Positions 1-10,642 of a DNA stretch of 64,000 nt are shown in pieces; position 1 is the stretch's first letter; the number at the start of each line of letters is the position of its first letter. The notes beneath the pieces were generated by a model. The model made no database searches, had not been told where the DNA came from, and was given only the letters and a program-made list of their open reading frames with translations. A program made the translations under genes and the position numbers. This stretch comes from CAVVZJ01 sp963752755 (GTDB taxonomy: Bacteria; Planctomycetota; Planctomycetia; Isosphaerales; Isosphaeraceae): positions 558,001-622,000 of the forward strand of contig CAVVZJ010000004.1 of NCBI GenBank assembly GCA_963752755.1. The letters are read 5' to 3'.

Positions 1-3000
1 CGAAGCGGACTGACGGTAAAGCCGCTCGGCCGGTTCGTACTGACCCAGCTTTTCGAGAAGCTCCGCGGCGGCCTTCGCATCGAGGGTCGAGTCCGACCCG
101 GGCAGATGCTCGACGAGAGCGGCGGCCTCGGCCCCACGGTTTCGCGCAGCAAGCAAGCGGGCCTGGAGCACGATGGTCCTCGGGGCACCAGGCTGGTGTT
201 TTTTCAGGAGTGAAAACGATTCTTCCGCCTCGTCAAGACGACCTCGTTCGATCAGGTTCTCCACGTAGGCGGTCAGGTATTTCGGGTTCTCCGGGTCGGC
301 GGTCACGGCATCCCGCAGGAGAGCACGGCCTGATCCCACTCGTGGCCGAGAGTGTGGAGGTGGGCGAGCAAGAATCGCTCGATTGGCTCGGCGGGGGAGA
401 GCCTTGCCAGCTCCTCGAAGGTGCGGATCGCCTCGCGACGCCCGCCCGGCTGGTACGCCAGCAGCAGAGCCTTCAGCCGCAGATCCTCGATGCTACTGGA
501 ATCAGCACGAAGGTTCTCGTTGACCAGAGATTGAGCCTCGCGAAGCTGGACCAGGGTGGCGTTCTCGGCCAGGATTGTGGCCAGCCGACGTCGCGCCCAG
601 ATCAGCTCGCGTTGTGAGGGTCGCAACTTGGGATTGAGGATTTGGGCGAGCAACGTTCGAGCCTTCTCGGTCTGGCCAGACCTCAGATACGCGCCGGCAA
701 CGATCGCGACGACCGCTGAATCGTGGGGGCGGGCAGCGAGGAGGGCCTGATACTGTTCCTGAGCCTCATCCCAGTGGCCGATCAGTTCGTAGCAAGGCGC
801 GAGAGCCTCGGGGGCCCTGTCGGGGGGAAGTGCGCGGCGGGCCTCCTCGATGGTGGCCTCCGCCACGTCCGGACGATGGGTGGCCACCAGGGACTGGACG
901 AGCGCCACCCAGGGTTCGGGGCGATCGCCGGCCAGGGCGACGGCGCGGCGAAGCTCAGTCTCGGCCTCGGCGGATTGTCCTGCCGCCAGGAAAACCTGTC
1001 CGAGCCAGACGTGGTCACGGTAATCGGCGGAGTCCGGAGGGACGGCGCGGCGTGCCAGTTCCAGGGCTCGTGCGGGGTCATGGTCATGCAGTGACATCTC
1101 GGCGGCGATCTGGCCGAGTGAACCGGAGGGTAGGTTTTGTTCCAGAAGGTTGCTGATGAGATGGACGGCCTCGTTATAGCGACCGCGGCTGTTGAGTATG
1201 TGAACCGCGCGCCGGATGGACTCAGGGCCATGCTCCCCGCGTTCGATGGCCACGAGATAGTGCTCGGCCGCCTGCTCCTCGCGGCCCTGGAGATCGTCGA
1301 GATGGGCCTGAGCCAGGGGGATGCGCGACCACAGGGGCCGACGCTGAGCGGCCTCGTCGAGCCGAGAGCGGGCCTTGGCGAGATCCGCCGGTTCACCGCG
1401 GCGTGCACGTTCGAGCAGGAGGGCTGCTTCAGAAAAGCGCCAGAGTGCACCGTCCGCGCCCTCAGCCTGACGGAGTGGTTCAATGATGCGGGCTGCTCCA
1501 TCCAGGTCACCGGCCAGCAGGGCGAGATCAAACCGGCGGCTCTGAGCCTCGGGGTCCTTGGGACGTTGCTCGGCGGCGCGATCCGCGAGCCTCCGGGCGG
1601 CATCAAGCCCGCCAACGCCTCGGAGTGCTGCGATCACAATGTCCTCGACTGGTCGTCGTGACTCGGCCGGGAACCTGTCGAGTCCCTCGGCCAGGCTGTT
1701 CAAGGCTGGGACGGCCTCCTCGCCACCTTGGCGGAGCCAGTAGGCGGCGCGTGCCTGTCGGATCTCGGGGCGATCGCGCAGATGGGTCTCGGCCTCGTCG
1801 AGGGCGACGCGCATCGCCTGGTTCCCCGAGCGGGCAAACGCCAGGCTCGCCAGGGCCAGCCACGGCTCGACCCGATCGGGGTTCCGATCCTTGACCTCAC
1901 GGACCAGTGCCTCGGCGCGTTCGAATTGTCCTCGGGCGGCCAGGGCTTCCGCGTGAAGGAGCTTTGCTTCAATGATTGTCGGGGCCGTCTTCTCGATGTC
2001 TTCCAGCTCCCGATCGATCTCTTCCCAGGGCCGACGATCTTCGGGCAAGCTCTGGGCCTGCCGGATCTGGAGCCGGAGAGCGGCAACCCGGGCCTCGACG
2101 ACATCCAGGCCAGTACGGCGGTAGGCTTCGATTGCTTCACGATCCCGGCCGAGCTGGGTCAAAGCCCTGGCCAGTAACAACCTCGCGGCTGTCGCGCGAG
2201 GATTGGCCGACAGGACACGCCGGGCCGCGGCAATCTGGCGATCGGGATTGCCGAGCTGGCCGTAAAGTTGGGCCAGGAGAAAGTCCGCCTGGATCACCAA
2301 TCCCGCCTGGTCAGGCGACTGGGCCAGCAAGGGGCGGGCGTGTTCCAGCAACGCGACCGCCTGGAGCCGGGAGCCCTCGAGCGTCAAGGCCCTGGCCTCG
2401 AGCAGATCGACAGCTTCCTGGAGGATGTCCGGTTGCTTGCGCAGTCGGCGAATTTGCTCCTGTGCAGGGCGGGAATCGCCCGCCTCGAGGCATTGTTCGA
2501 CCAGGCTCCAGCGCAGGCCGACGTTTTCGGGTTGCGACCGGATTGCCTCGGAAAGGATCTTGATCGCCTCCTCTGGCCGGCCGTCGGCCGTTTCAAGCTG
2601 CGCCAGCGCCAGGTAAAGGCGTTCCTCGTCGGGGTGGAGTTTCAGCCCATCCCGAAGTGTCTGACGAGCTTTCCCACGATCGGTGGCTGTGGCGGCAAAG
2701 TCCAGGATCACGTCGACGTCTTCAGGGTCGAGTTTGAACGCGCGGGCGACGTCCGCTGCGACCTGTTCCGTGTCCACCTGATGCTCGGCGCGGTAACGGG
2801 AGCGGGCGAGGTAGGCACGGGCCGAGTTGGGGTTGGCCGCAACGATTCCCTCTTTCGTCTCGCGTGCGTCCATGAGTCTGTCCGCCCGGGCAGGATCGTT
2901 GAGTGGCCCGCGTAGCAGGGCGGCGAGCTGCACATAACTTTCGAGCCGGGTTGGGGCATGCTCGATCGACCTGGCGTACCAGGATGCGGCTCGGGCGTAG

Positions 3001-3502
3001 GCTGCCGTGCTGGTCGCCACATCCGTGGCCCGACCCACCTCGCACTCTCCGAGCAGGCCCTCGAGCTCGCCATCGTCGGGCCGGGTATGCAGGAGCGTTG
3101 TGAGATATTCGATGGCCTCGCGAAAGCACCGATCTCCGGCCGCATCGCCAGAGTGACGGCACGTTGCCGAAGATCGTCGCGGTTCGGATCGCGGGCAATG
3201 ACCCGCTCGAGAACCATCAAGGCCCTTAGGCGATCCTCGGGCGAGTCTGCTTGTTTATCGAGGAGCAGGCCGTAGCGGGCCAACCCCTGGGTATCGTCGG
3301 GACGAAGAGCAATATACTGCCGTAGAGACCTTTCCGCCGCCTCCAGCTTGCCTTGCTGTTCGGCCTGCTCGCCGTGCCTTAACAAGACGCCAGCCGTTCG
3401 GTGCTCCTGGAGGCCATGGACCGCGTGGACGCTTCCTGCAAGAAGAGCGACCACGACGAAGAGGATGAGGAGAAACCTGGTGTTCAGGCTTCGGTATCTC
3501 AT
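1..3502 (-). CDS. TPR-repeat protein, partial (runs off left edge), two apparent frameshifts
   Basis: This is a long tetratricopeptide-repeat protein. An N-terminal hydrophobic anchor (about residues 9-27, start MRYRSLNTRF at 3502) is followed by more than 1100 residues of helical repeats with the TPR signature of spaced A, L, G, Y and P residues. The reading frame changes near 3150 and again near 316. On the far side of each break the TPR pattern resumes at once in another frame (REAIEYLTTLLHTRPDDGEL after the first, LRDAVTADPENPKYLTAYVE after the second), and the frame is still open at base 1. Each break fits a one-base deletion. In exosortase loci a large TPR protein (PrsT type) is a usual companion, and the PEP-CTERM gene and deacetylase next door support that role. 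That assignment is inference; a generic TPR scaffold is possible. The end of the protein lies outside the window. Confidence 0.8.
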
Positions 3503-3632
3503 GGCTGATAACCCCGTGGATCGGACCGATGCCGGCCGGTTGTCTTCTGATTGGCCGGCATCAATCCGGAGAGTGCAGGGTATGGGCACGAGCCGCTGGC
3601 TCGGCTGAACCCCATGGTTAATCAGGCAGGCC

Positions 3633-4331
3633 TCAGGCCTTCTTGCTACGACGACGGACGAGTAACAGAACGGGGACAGCGCTGAGAGCCGTCACGATTG
3701 TCATCGGCTCGGGGACAGGATTGTCCAGCGCAGCGTTGAAACTCGTCTGGCCAGCGTCGGTGTGGGTAATCGTGACCACCTGGGTCATCGAGTACGACGC
3801 GTAGAACGGATGGCCGGCGGTACCCTGTCCGGAGAATGGGAAGCTTGGACCACCACCGAAGGGTCCGAGGTGGATTGACGTACCACTCGTTCCGAACAGC
3901 GTGTTGGACGGATCCTTGTAGGCATAGTAATCGACAGTTCCGTGAGTGGTGCCGCCGATCCCAGAGATCAGTGTTCCTGCGCCGGAAGGACCGAAGCCAG
4001 TCTCACTGAGTTGGATGGTCAGAGTGCCTCCGCCCGAACTTGTCGCGTCGACGCTGTTGAGGTCCATTGAGGGCGCGTCGAGGCTCCCGATGAGTGGAAA
4101 CCCGAGCCCTGTGGTGACGTTGAGGATCCAGTTACCGATCGATCCGATGAAGGTGATCGCTCCGTTTGTGCCGTTCTGGTCCTGGCCACTCCCATCGGGG
4201 ATCGTGACCGTGGTCGTTCCATCTGAAAGTTGGAGCACGAAGCTCGCCTTGGCGGCGCTAGGGGCGTTGACAGCCGCGATCCCGAACAGGATCGCCAGAC
4301 CAATCATCCCCGTGCGGATTGCCCTGGTCAT
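3633..4331 (-). CDS. PEP-CTERM sorting-domain protein
   Basis: This is a 232-residue secreted protein. It has a signal peptide (about residues 1-29, ending near AAKA) and a low-complexity Gly/Ser/Thr-rich body with no domain I recognise. The C-terminus is a textbook PEP-CTERM signal: VPEP, a hydrophobic stretch (MTIVTALSAVPVLLLV) and the basic tail RRRSKKA. Proteins of this class are exported, cleaved and handled by an exosortase, and one is encoded in this window at 47.4-48.6 kb. The start is supported by GAGAGGAG about 9 bases upstream. A 336-base gap upstream suggests its own promoter. It is the only PEP-CTERM protein I see in the window. Confidence 0.88.
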   Translation of the reverse strand: MTRAIRTGMIGLAILFGIAAVNAPSAAKASFVLQLSDGTTTVTIPDGSGQDQNGTNGAITFIGSIGNWILNVTTGLGFPLIGSLDAPSMDLNSVDATSSGGGTLTIQLSETGFGPSGAGTLISGIGGTTHGTVDYYAYKDPSNTLFGTSGTSIHLGPFGGGPSFPFSGQGTAGHPFYASYSMTQVVTITHTDAGQTSFNAALDNPVPEPMTIVTALSAVPVLLLVRRRSKKA

Positions 4332-4667
4332 CGAAGGATGCTCCTCTCATGCGGTAGGAAAGGGACGTTTTTTCGACTTTCGTCTGCACTTGGAAAGACT
4401 TTCTTGGCGATCGGTTAACCTCCTTTCTCCCAGGCGCATGCTTTCGATCAGGAAGCGAGCTTTTCTGATTTATTGCTCGCCATCAAGATAGCCCTGAACG
4501 AAAGAAATGTCACGCAGGTATTTTTTATTTTTGGGCGGTTCCTGGAAGGAAACCCCGTCAAGGATCTCGAGACGCGACGGTCGTACGCGCATCTCACGGA
4601 CATGAAGGCGGCCAATCCAGGATCGAGGGTTGCCAGCCAAAGTTGGCAATTTCCGGGTTTACTATCC
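4332..4667. other. Intergenic gap, probable promoter region of the PEP-CTERM gene
   Basis: The gap lies between two minus-strand genes and is AT-richer than its surroundings (around 4490-4540). It contains a short inverted repeat TTGCCA/TGGCAA (4630-4635 and 4644-4649). I found no convincing sigma-54 (TGGCAC/TTGC) or sigma-70 promoter and no open reading frame with coding character. Confidence 0.4.
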
Positions 4668-5630
4668 TTAGAAGGCGAAGACCGCGAGATTGACGGAGCG
4701 CTCCAGAACCTTGAGGGCAACATCCGCCGCGCGATGAAAGCGGTGCCGATCCAGGAGAGACTGGAGGCGAGCGCGGGTCCGGTGCATGCCGAGGTACGTG
4801 CGAAAACGCGAGAGCCTTCGAAGAAGTAAGCGTGGCTGGTCGGGGTCAAACTCCCATGGATGGAAGTACAGCGTGGCGACGGCGGGTCGGATTCGCCGCG
4901 TCTGGCGGAGTGACCACTCCAGCAGCGAAGGAGGCAGGAGACGGAAGTAGCCGCCACCGCCGACCGGCAGATTGATGGCGGACAAGCGGAGCGTGGCTGG
5001 CGGGAATTCGAGGATCGTCCCACCGGCTGGTCCACGCGCCAGGAACGGGACACGTGGCGCCGACGGCACGCCATAACGGTCGTGCCGCACCGGAAAGATC
5101 GACGAGTCGTAAAGGAAACCTTCCTCGAACAGTACGTCCAGAGCCCAGGAGGTACGTTGGACGATGCTAAATGTGGGCGCACGATACCCCACGACGGCGG
5201 CGCCAGTGGCCTGTTCGAGGACCTCGCGGCTCTCGCGAAGGTCGCGGCGGAAGCTTGCAGGGTTGAGTTCCAGGAGACGGCGGTGGTCCCAGCCGTGGCT
5301 CGCCACCTCATGACCGCCGTCGTGGATCGCTCGGATCAGGCTCGGGTCGTCGTGCGCAAACTGACCCAGCACGAAAAAGGTGGCATGGATTCCGCGATTC
5401 GCAAGCTGATCGAGCAGCCACCGCGTCACGTAACCGACTCGATCGCGGTAATGGGTTCGCAAGCCGGGCGCAATAACGACGCCTGTCGCCGCTTCGATGC
5501 GAAAATGTTCCTCCACATCGAAGCTGAGGATGACCTCCGCGTCGGCCATTGCCTTCGCATCGGGTCTCGCCTCAGCGTCGATCCGCCTCATGCTGCTCGG
5601 CACGCTCGCGACTTCGAGCGATCTCGTCAT
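4668..5630 (-). CDS. Exosortase-system polysaccharide deacetylase (NodB fold, DUF3473 tail)
   Basis: This 320-residue carbohydrate esterase of the NodB homology family probably removes acetyl groups from the locus polysaccharide. Near residue 34 is the start motif LSFDVEEHF with the catalytic/metal aspartate. It is followed by the metal-binding SHGWDHR and by VGYRAPTFSI. The C-terminal LYFHPWEFDPDQPR matches the DUF3473 tail that marks the exosortase-associated subgroup. The start at 5630 is chosen because GGGGAG lies about 8 bases upstream; an internal ATG at 5549 just ahead of the domain is the alternative. The neighbouring TPR and PEP-CTERM genes fit the same system. The function is firm at family level; the substrate is unknown. 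Confidence 0.85.
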   Translation of the reverse strand: MTRSLEVASVPSSMRRIDAEARPDAKAMADAEVILSFDVEEHFRIEAATGVVIAPGLRTHYRDRVGYVTRWLLDQLANRGIHATFFVLGQFAHDDPSLIRAIHDGGHEVASHGWDHRRLLELNPASFRRDLRESREVLEQATGAAVVGYRAPTFSIVQRTSWALDVLFEEGFLYDSSIFPVRHDRYGVPSAPRVPFLARGPAGGTILEFPPATLRLSAINLPVGGGGYFRLLPPSLLEWSLRQTRRIRPAVATLYFHPWEFDPDQPRLLLRRLSRFRTYLGMHRTRARLQSLLDRHRFHRAADVALKVLERSVNLAVFAF

Positions 5631-6468
5631 AATTCGCGCTCCCCGGTAGCGTTACCGCGCCGTGAGATTGAAACAGCGTCCTGACTTCTCGCTCGCCCTA
5701 GCGGGCCTTCCTGCCCTCGTCCCAATGCGTCGGCAACATGCCTTCGACTCGTCCGAGCCTCCTCGCCACCTCCGCTGAATGTCAGACAACGCCAGTGGCT
5801 CATTTCATTGGGTCCCTTGTGGCTTCGGTAAATGTTTATAAAATGAGAAGCTAAGTCGCATAAAGATGCGCAAATCGTTGGTTTTGAAAGATGGCGAATT
5901 CTGGTCTTGAAAGGCTCCCTACCGCCGTATTATCTTTTCCTCGTTCGCATCCCCCTCAGCCCAGCGTCTTGGCTGGGCTCGAGTAACACAACTATTAAAT
6001 CTAGTTTTTTATATAAAATAATTGTTTCTCTGGTCGCCCTTCTCCGGGACCCGAGTCACCGGATCGTCGTTCGTCCAGCGATGCTTCTCTTGAGTGGTTC
6101 CGTTCCTTGCGGAATCAGGGAGTGCGCAGGATTGGACTGAGTTTCTGAACACATCTACATTTTCTTGCGGTATGTTTGTATATGCAGATCATTCACGCAT
6201 GCGCGTTTAGCTACGATATGCGCATGTCAAACAGAGCTTGACGAGTCCGGCGGCACGTACTAGGAAGATCGACATAGGACCGAAGACGGTCCCGGACTCA
6301 AGGCCATCGGGATTTACTGGCCCACCCGCGTCGTCATCGCGTGCAGGGCAGTGATCACCGTCTGGATCAAAGTGCGTGGTCCTCACCTCGGGCCGAGAAA
6401 CCCAAGGACCGATCCGCGTACCTAACGAACACCAGCATCTATCAACTTTGAGGGAGCACCTTCGACAG
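5631..6468. other. AT-rich intergenic region between divergent genes
   Basis: This 838-base stretch separates the deacetylase (minus) from the G8 protein (plus). About 5800-6010 is strongly AT-rich for this genome, with runs such as TTTTTTATATAAAATAATTG. A perfect 8-bp hairpin (AGCCCAGC, six-base loop, GCTGGGCT) lies at 5958-5979 but has no T-run after it. The gap probably carries promoters for both flanking genes. I cannot place a defined promoter, and the short open frames in it look non-coding. Confidence 0.4.
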
Positions 6469-9400
6469 ATGTCCAGATTCGACCGCAAGAGGAGTTCTCG
6501 CCCGCGGCGCCAGACGACGATCACGAGCGTTGGCCGTGGGCTCCGGATGGAACCCCTGGAGGACCGACGGCTCCTGAACGGCACCATGGCTTTCGACTTT
6601 GGGACGCCGACATCGCCGGTCGCGACGGGTACGGTTGGCGTCTCCACCGAAAGCTACACGCCGCAGCGGGGCTACGGCTGGTCCGGTGGGGGCCTGCTCG
6701 ACTCGCGCGACCGAGGCCAGCCCGACAGTGTGACCCGCGATTTTGTTTTCGGCGACGCCAGCGGTGCGACCTTCCTGGTGGACCTGCCCGACGGCTCGTA
6801 CCAGGTGCGGCCCACGATCGGTGACGCGGCGACCGGACACGATCAGATCGGTCTCTGGGCCCAGGGCCAGCAAATCGAGAGCGGCTTGAGTGTGGCGGCT
6901 GGCCAGTTTGCCACGCCGAGCTACCATGTCCAGGTCTCAGGCGGACAGTTGGCGTTGCGCATGGCGGACCTCGGCGGCACCAACAACAACTGGGTGCTCG
7001 ATGCCGTGAGTATCACTCCGGAGAGCATCAAGCCAGCCCCCAGCGCGTTCGACTTTGGGACGCCGACATCGCCGGTCGCGACGGGTACGGTTGGCGTCTC
7101 CACCGAAAGCTACATGCCGCAGCGGGGCTACGGCTGGTCCGGTGGGGGCCTGCTCGACTCGCGCGACCGAGGCCAGCCCGACAGTGTGACCCGCGATTTT
7201 GTTTTCGGCGACGCCAGCGGTGCGACCTTCCTGGTGGACCTGCCCGACGGCTCGTACCAGGTGCGGCCCACGATCGGTGACGCGGCGACCGGACACGATC
7301 AGATCGGTCTCTGGGCCCAGGGCCAGCAAATCGAGAGCAGTTTGAGTGTGGCGGCTGGCCAGTTTGCCACGCCGAGCTACCATGTCCAGGTCTCAGGCGG
7401 ACAGTTGGCGTTGCGCATCGCGGACCTCGGCGGCACCAACAACAACTGGGTGCTCGATGCCCTGACAATCCTCCCCGAAGCCGTCGGCTCGAACGGCTCC
7501 CTCGATGCCGGTGGTCCCTACATCGCTCAGGAGGGCTCGCCCATCACGCTCACCGCCACGGGGACCGGTACCTCGGCTCAGGGCGCCAGCTTTGCCTGGG
7601 ATCTCAACGATGATGGGACGTACGAGACAACTGGTCAGATGGTCTCAGAGTCCTTCCCCGATAACGGCGTCTATAAGATCGGCGTCCAGATGACCGATCT
7701 TCTCGGGGGTGTGCAGACCGTGACGACCATCGTGACGGTCTCCAACGTCGCACCCACCGCTCTCCCGGGTGGGCCGTATTCAGTGACGGTGAATCAGCCG
7801 CTCAGTTTCGCAGGTTCGGCGACGGACCCCGGTCAGGCCGACATGGCTGCGGGGTTCACTTACCAATGGAATTTCGGCGATGGTACAGGGGGCACTGGCG
7901 CCAACCCTTCGCACACGTACGCAAATGAGGGGACTTATACGGCGACGCTTGTCGCCATGGACAAGGACGGCGGTTCCAGTGCGGTGGCCACCTCCACGGT
8001 CGTGGTGAAATCTGCCACCACGTCCATGGAAATGGACATGCAGATCCCGGACTTCTCGCAGGGCATGACGATCAAGAGCGTCGCCAATGGCGCGTGGTCG
8101 GACCCGGCGACTTGGTCGGAGGGACGTGTGCCAACCTCGGGCGACGTGGTTGTGATCGGCAAGGGAACCACGGTCAACTTTGATGTGGTGAGCAACGATC
8201 GGCTCAAGTCGGTTGTGGTTGCCGACGGTGGCGTGCTCCATTTCCGCACAGACAGCAATACGCGGATGCTTGTGGGCACGCTTGAAGTGATGTTGGGAGG
8301 AACGCTGGAAGTCGGAACGAGCGCCAACCCGGTCGCCTCTGGGGTCAAGGCGGACATCGTCATCGCCGATCAACCGATTGACACCACGCTTGACCCGCAG
8401 CAGTTCGGGACGGGTCTGGTTGGGATGGGTCGTGTCAGCCTCCACGGCTCCAGCATGACCTCGACTTATGTCCGACTTGCCACTCAGCCCCGGACCGGTG
8501 ATACGACCCTCAGCCTCTCGGAATCAGTGTCCGGTTGGCGTCCCGGCGATCGCCTGATCCTGCCCGACACCCGGCAGAACCAGGATGGAGACTCGAAGAA
8601 CAACCCCACGCAGCTTGAAGAATTGACCCTGGCCAGCGTCTCACCCGACGGCAAGACGCTTTACCTCACGGCTCCGCTGAAGTACGACCACCTTGGCGCT
8701 GCCGTCGACGGTGTGGTCGCGCCGGACTTCATGCCTCATGTCGGGGACCTGACGAGAAACGTCACGATCTCTTCGGAGAACTCTCAGGGGACTCGCGGCC
8801 ACACACTCTTCGAGATGCGGGCGGATGTGGATATCGAGTACGTGGCCTTCCGCGACCTCGGACGGACTCAGAACGCGCCACTCGACAACACAACGTTCGA
8901 CGACATGGGCAACGTCACGCATATCGGCACGAATGAGAACAGCCGCTATCCACTCCACATGCATCACCTTTCTGGCCCATCCACGCCGCAGCCGGATGGC
9001 TACCAGTACACACTCATTGGCAATGCGATCGACGGTGGCAGTACCACAAGTAACTTCAAGTGGGGGATCACCATCCACGCCAGCCACTACGGCCTGATCC
9101 AGGACAACGTGGTTTACAACGTCGCCGGAAGCGGAATTGTGACCGAAAATGGCTCCGAGACGCACAACCGCATCGAGGGCAACTTCATCGTGCGGGTTTC
9201 TGGGATCGGGAGCGACCGGGCCGACGAGGACAACGGACTCTATGGAGTCGCCCACGAAGGTGGTGGGATCTGGCTGCACGGGCCGGATAACTACGTGGAC
9301 AATAACGTTGTCGCCGACGTCCGGATGTACGGCTACACCATCGCCTTGGTCTTCGGCAATCCGCACACCGAGGAGTCTCCAATCCCGACCGCGCCCGGAC

Positions 9401-10564
9401 AACTTCCGTCTCAGTACCAAACCGTCAACATGAATTACACGCCTCTGCGCGAGTTTGCAGGCAACGAGGTGTATGCGAGCATGGACGGCTTGACCGTCTG
9501 GAACCTCGGCGTCACGTTTGGCAATGACACCACCTACGACAACGGTGCGCCCAACGTCATCAGCGATCTCCACATCTGGCACGTGGCCTACAAGGGGATT
9601 TACTTCTACCCCAACAATCGCGTCGTGCTCGACGGACTTGTGATCCGGGAGGATGTGTCGGACCTCGCCGCGGGCTATTACGGCACGATCGGCATTTACA
9701 ACAGCGATTACTATTCGCGTGGACTCGTGATCCGCAACGCTGACCTCCAGGGTCTGAACATCGGCGTCCAGTTCCCGCTGTCGGTCAATGGAGGCAAGGA
9801 CCTCATTCTGGAGAACTCATACCTGCGCAACTACCGGAATGTGCAGGTCGAGACGATGTACTCTCAGAATGTTGACGACGACACGTACATCCAGCCAAGG
9901 CGGATCATCATCCAGGATGTTTTGTTCGCGACTCCAAACGTGACGATCCATTCGGACGACCCGCCGCCGCTCGACATCGACATGGACTACCACCCGGATC
10001 ACATGTCGGCGAACGTGATCCAGAGCGACGAGGTGTTCGTTTACAACTACAACCGCGTTCCAGGCGACAATTTTCGAGTCTACTACGAGGAGCAGGCCGC
10101 CGGCTTCATCCTCCCGGCCACGGAGTACAACTCGTCCGGCCACATGAATCTCCGCGGGGCACCGGTGCCAGGCCTGACCAACCAGCAGACCTGGGATCAG
10201 TATGGAATAGCTCTGGCAGGGGCCGTGGCGCCGAGCGACACGACGACGATGCCGAAGATTCGGGGCCTGATTGAAGCCATCACAAACAATGCTGGGGCCT
10301 CTATCGGAGCCGGTCCGCTTGACGCCATCGGGTCTTCGTTGACGGCGAGTCGCCGTGACGGCGGCGGGTGGCCTCTCGGCAGCGTCTGGTTCGACGTTTC
10401 TCGCCTACAGACCACTGACGGCCGACAACATCGATCGACCGATTGTTGTCATCGGTCCCGCCGTCAGGGAGTTGATCGATCCGCAGTCGGGATCGTCGGT
10501 GGTAGTCGCCAATCTTGCAACTGGTGTTTCCACGAAGCGGCCGAAGAGCCTCGGTCTGATCTAA
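6469..10564 (+). CDS. Large secreted protein: duplicated galactose-binding-like domains, two PKD, G8, beta-helix; one apparent frameshift
   Basis: This predicted surface or secreted protein is about 1364 residues long. The start at 6469 has GAGGGAG about 13 bases upstream, and residues 27-36 read MEPLEDRRLL, the planctomycete extracellular N-terminal motif. Domains in order: two near-identical repeats at about residues 42-179 and 194-331, resembling the beta-sandwich of rhamnogalacturonan-acetylesterase-type proteins (FDFG, RGYGW, RDRG, VDLPDGSYQV); two PKD domains (about 345-515); a G8 domain (from about 534, GAWSDPATWSEGRVPTSGD); and a right-handed beta-helix region with YPLHMHH at about 826. 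G8 plus beta-helix occurs in polysaccharide-acting and adhesive proteins. Near 10345-10355 the frame changes by one inserted base. The natural end is read in the other frame (LTADNIDRPIVVIGPAVREL, ending KSLGLI) at 10564. The original frame runs on to 10746 but becomes Arg/Cys-rich noise that overlaps the opposite gene. Confidence 0.8.
6592..7461 (+). repeat. Two direct tandem repeats of about 414 bp inside the G8 protein gene
   Basis: Unit 1 (6592-7005) and unit 2 (7048-7461) start 456 bases apart and differ at only a handful of bases by eye (for example ACG/ATG, GGC/AGT, ATG/ATC codons). A 42-base linker separates them. Identity at the DNA level, silent positions included, points to recent duplication or ongoing gene conversion. 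Confidence 0.92.
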
Positions 10565-10598
10565 TTCTCCTGAGCCGTGGGAGAGGGGGAGGGTCCGC

Positions 10599-10622
10599 GC
10601 GGGTACGGTTTACCGGTCCCGC
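10599..10622. terminator. Possible bidirectional terminator hairpin between convergent genes
   Basis: A stem GCGGG-TA-CGG, loop TTTA, CCG-GT-CCCGC sits between the stops of the convergent G8 gene and thioredoxin-like gene. The two central positions mismatch and there is no clear T-tract. Position is the main support. Confidence 0.3.
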
Positions 10623-10642
10623 CGGGCCTTGCTTCCGTTGGA

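Noticed and set aside
5958..5979. Perfect hairpin as a transcription terminator
   Set aside because: No T-run follows on either strand and no gene ends just before it.
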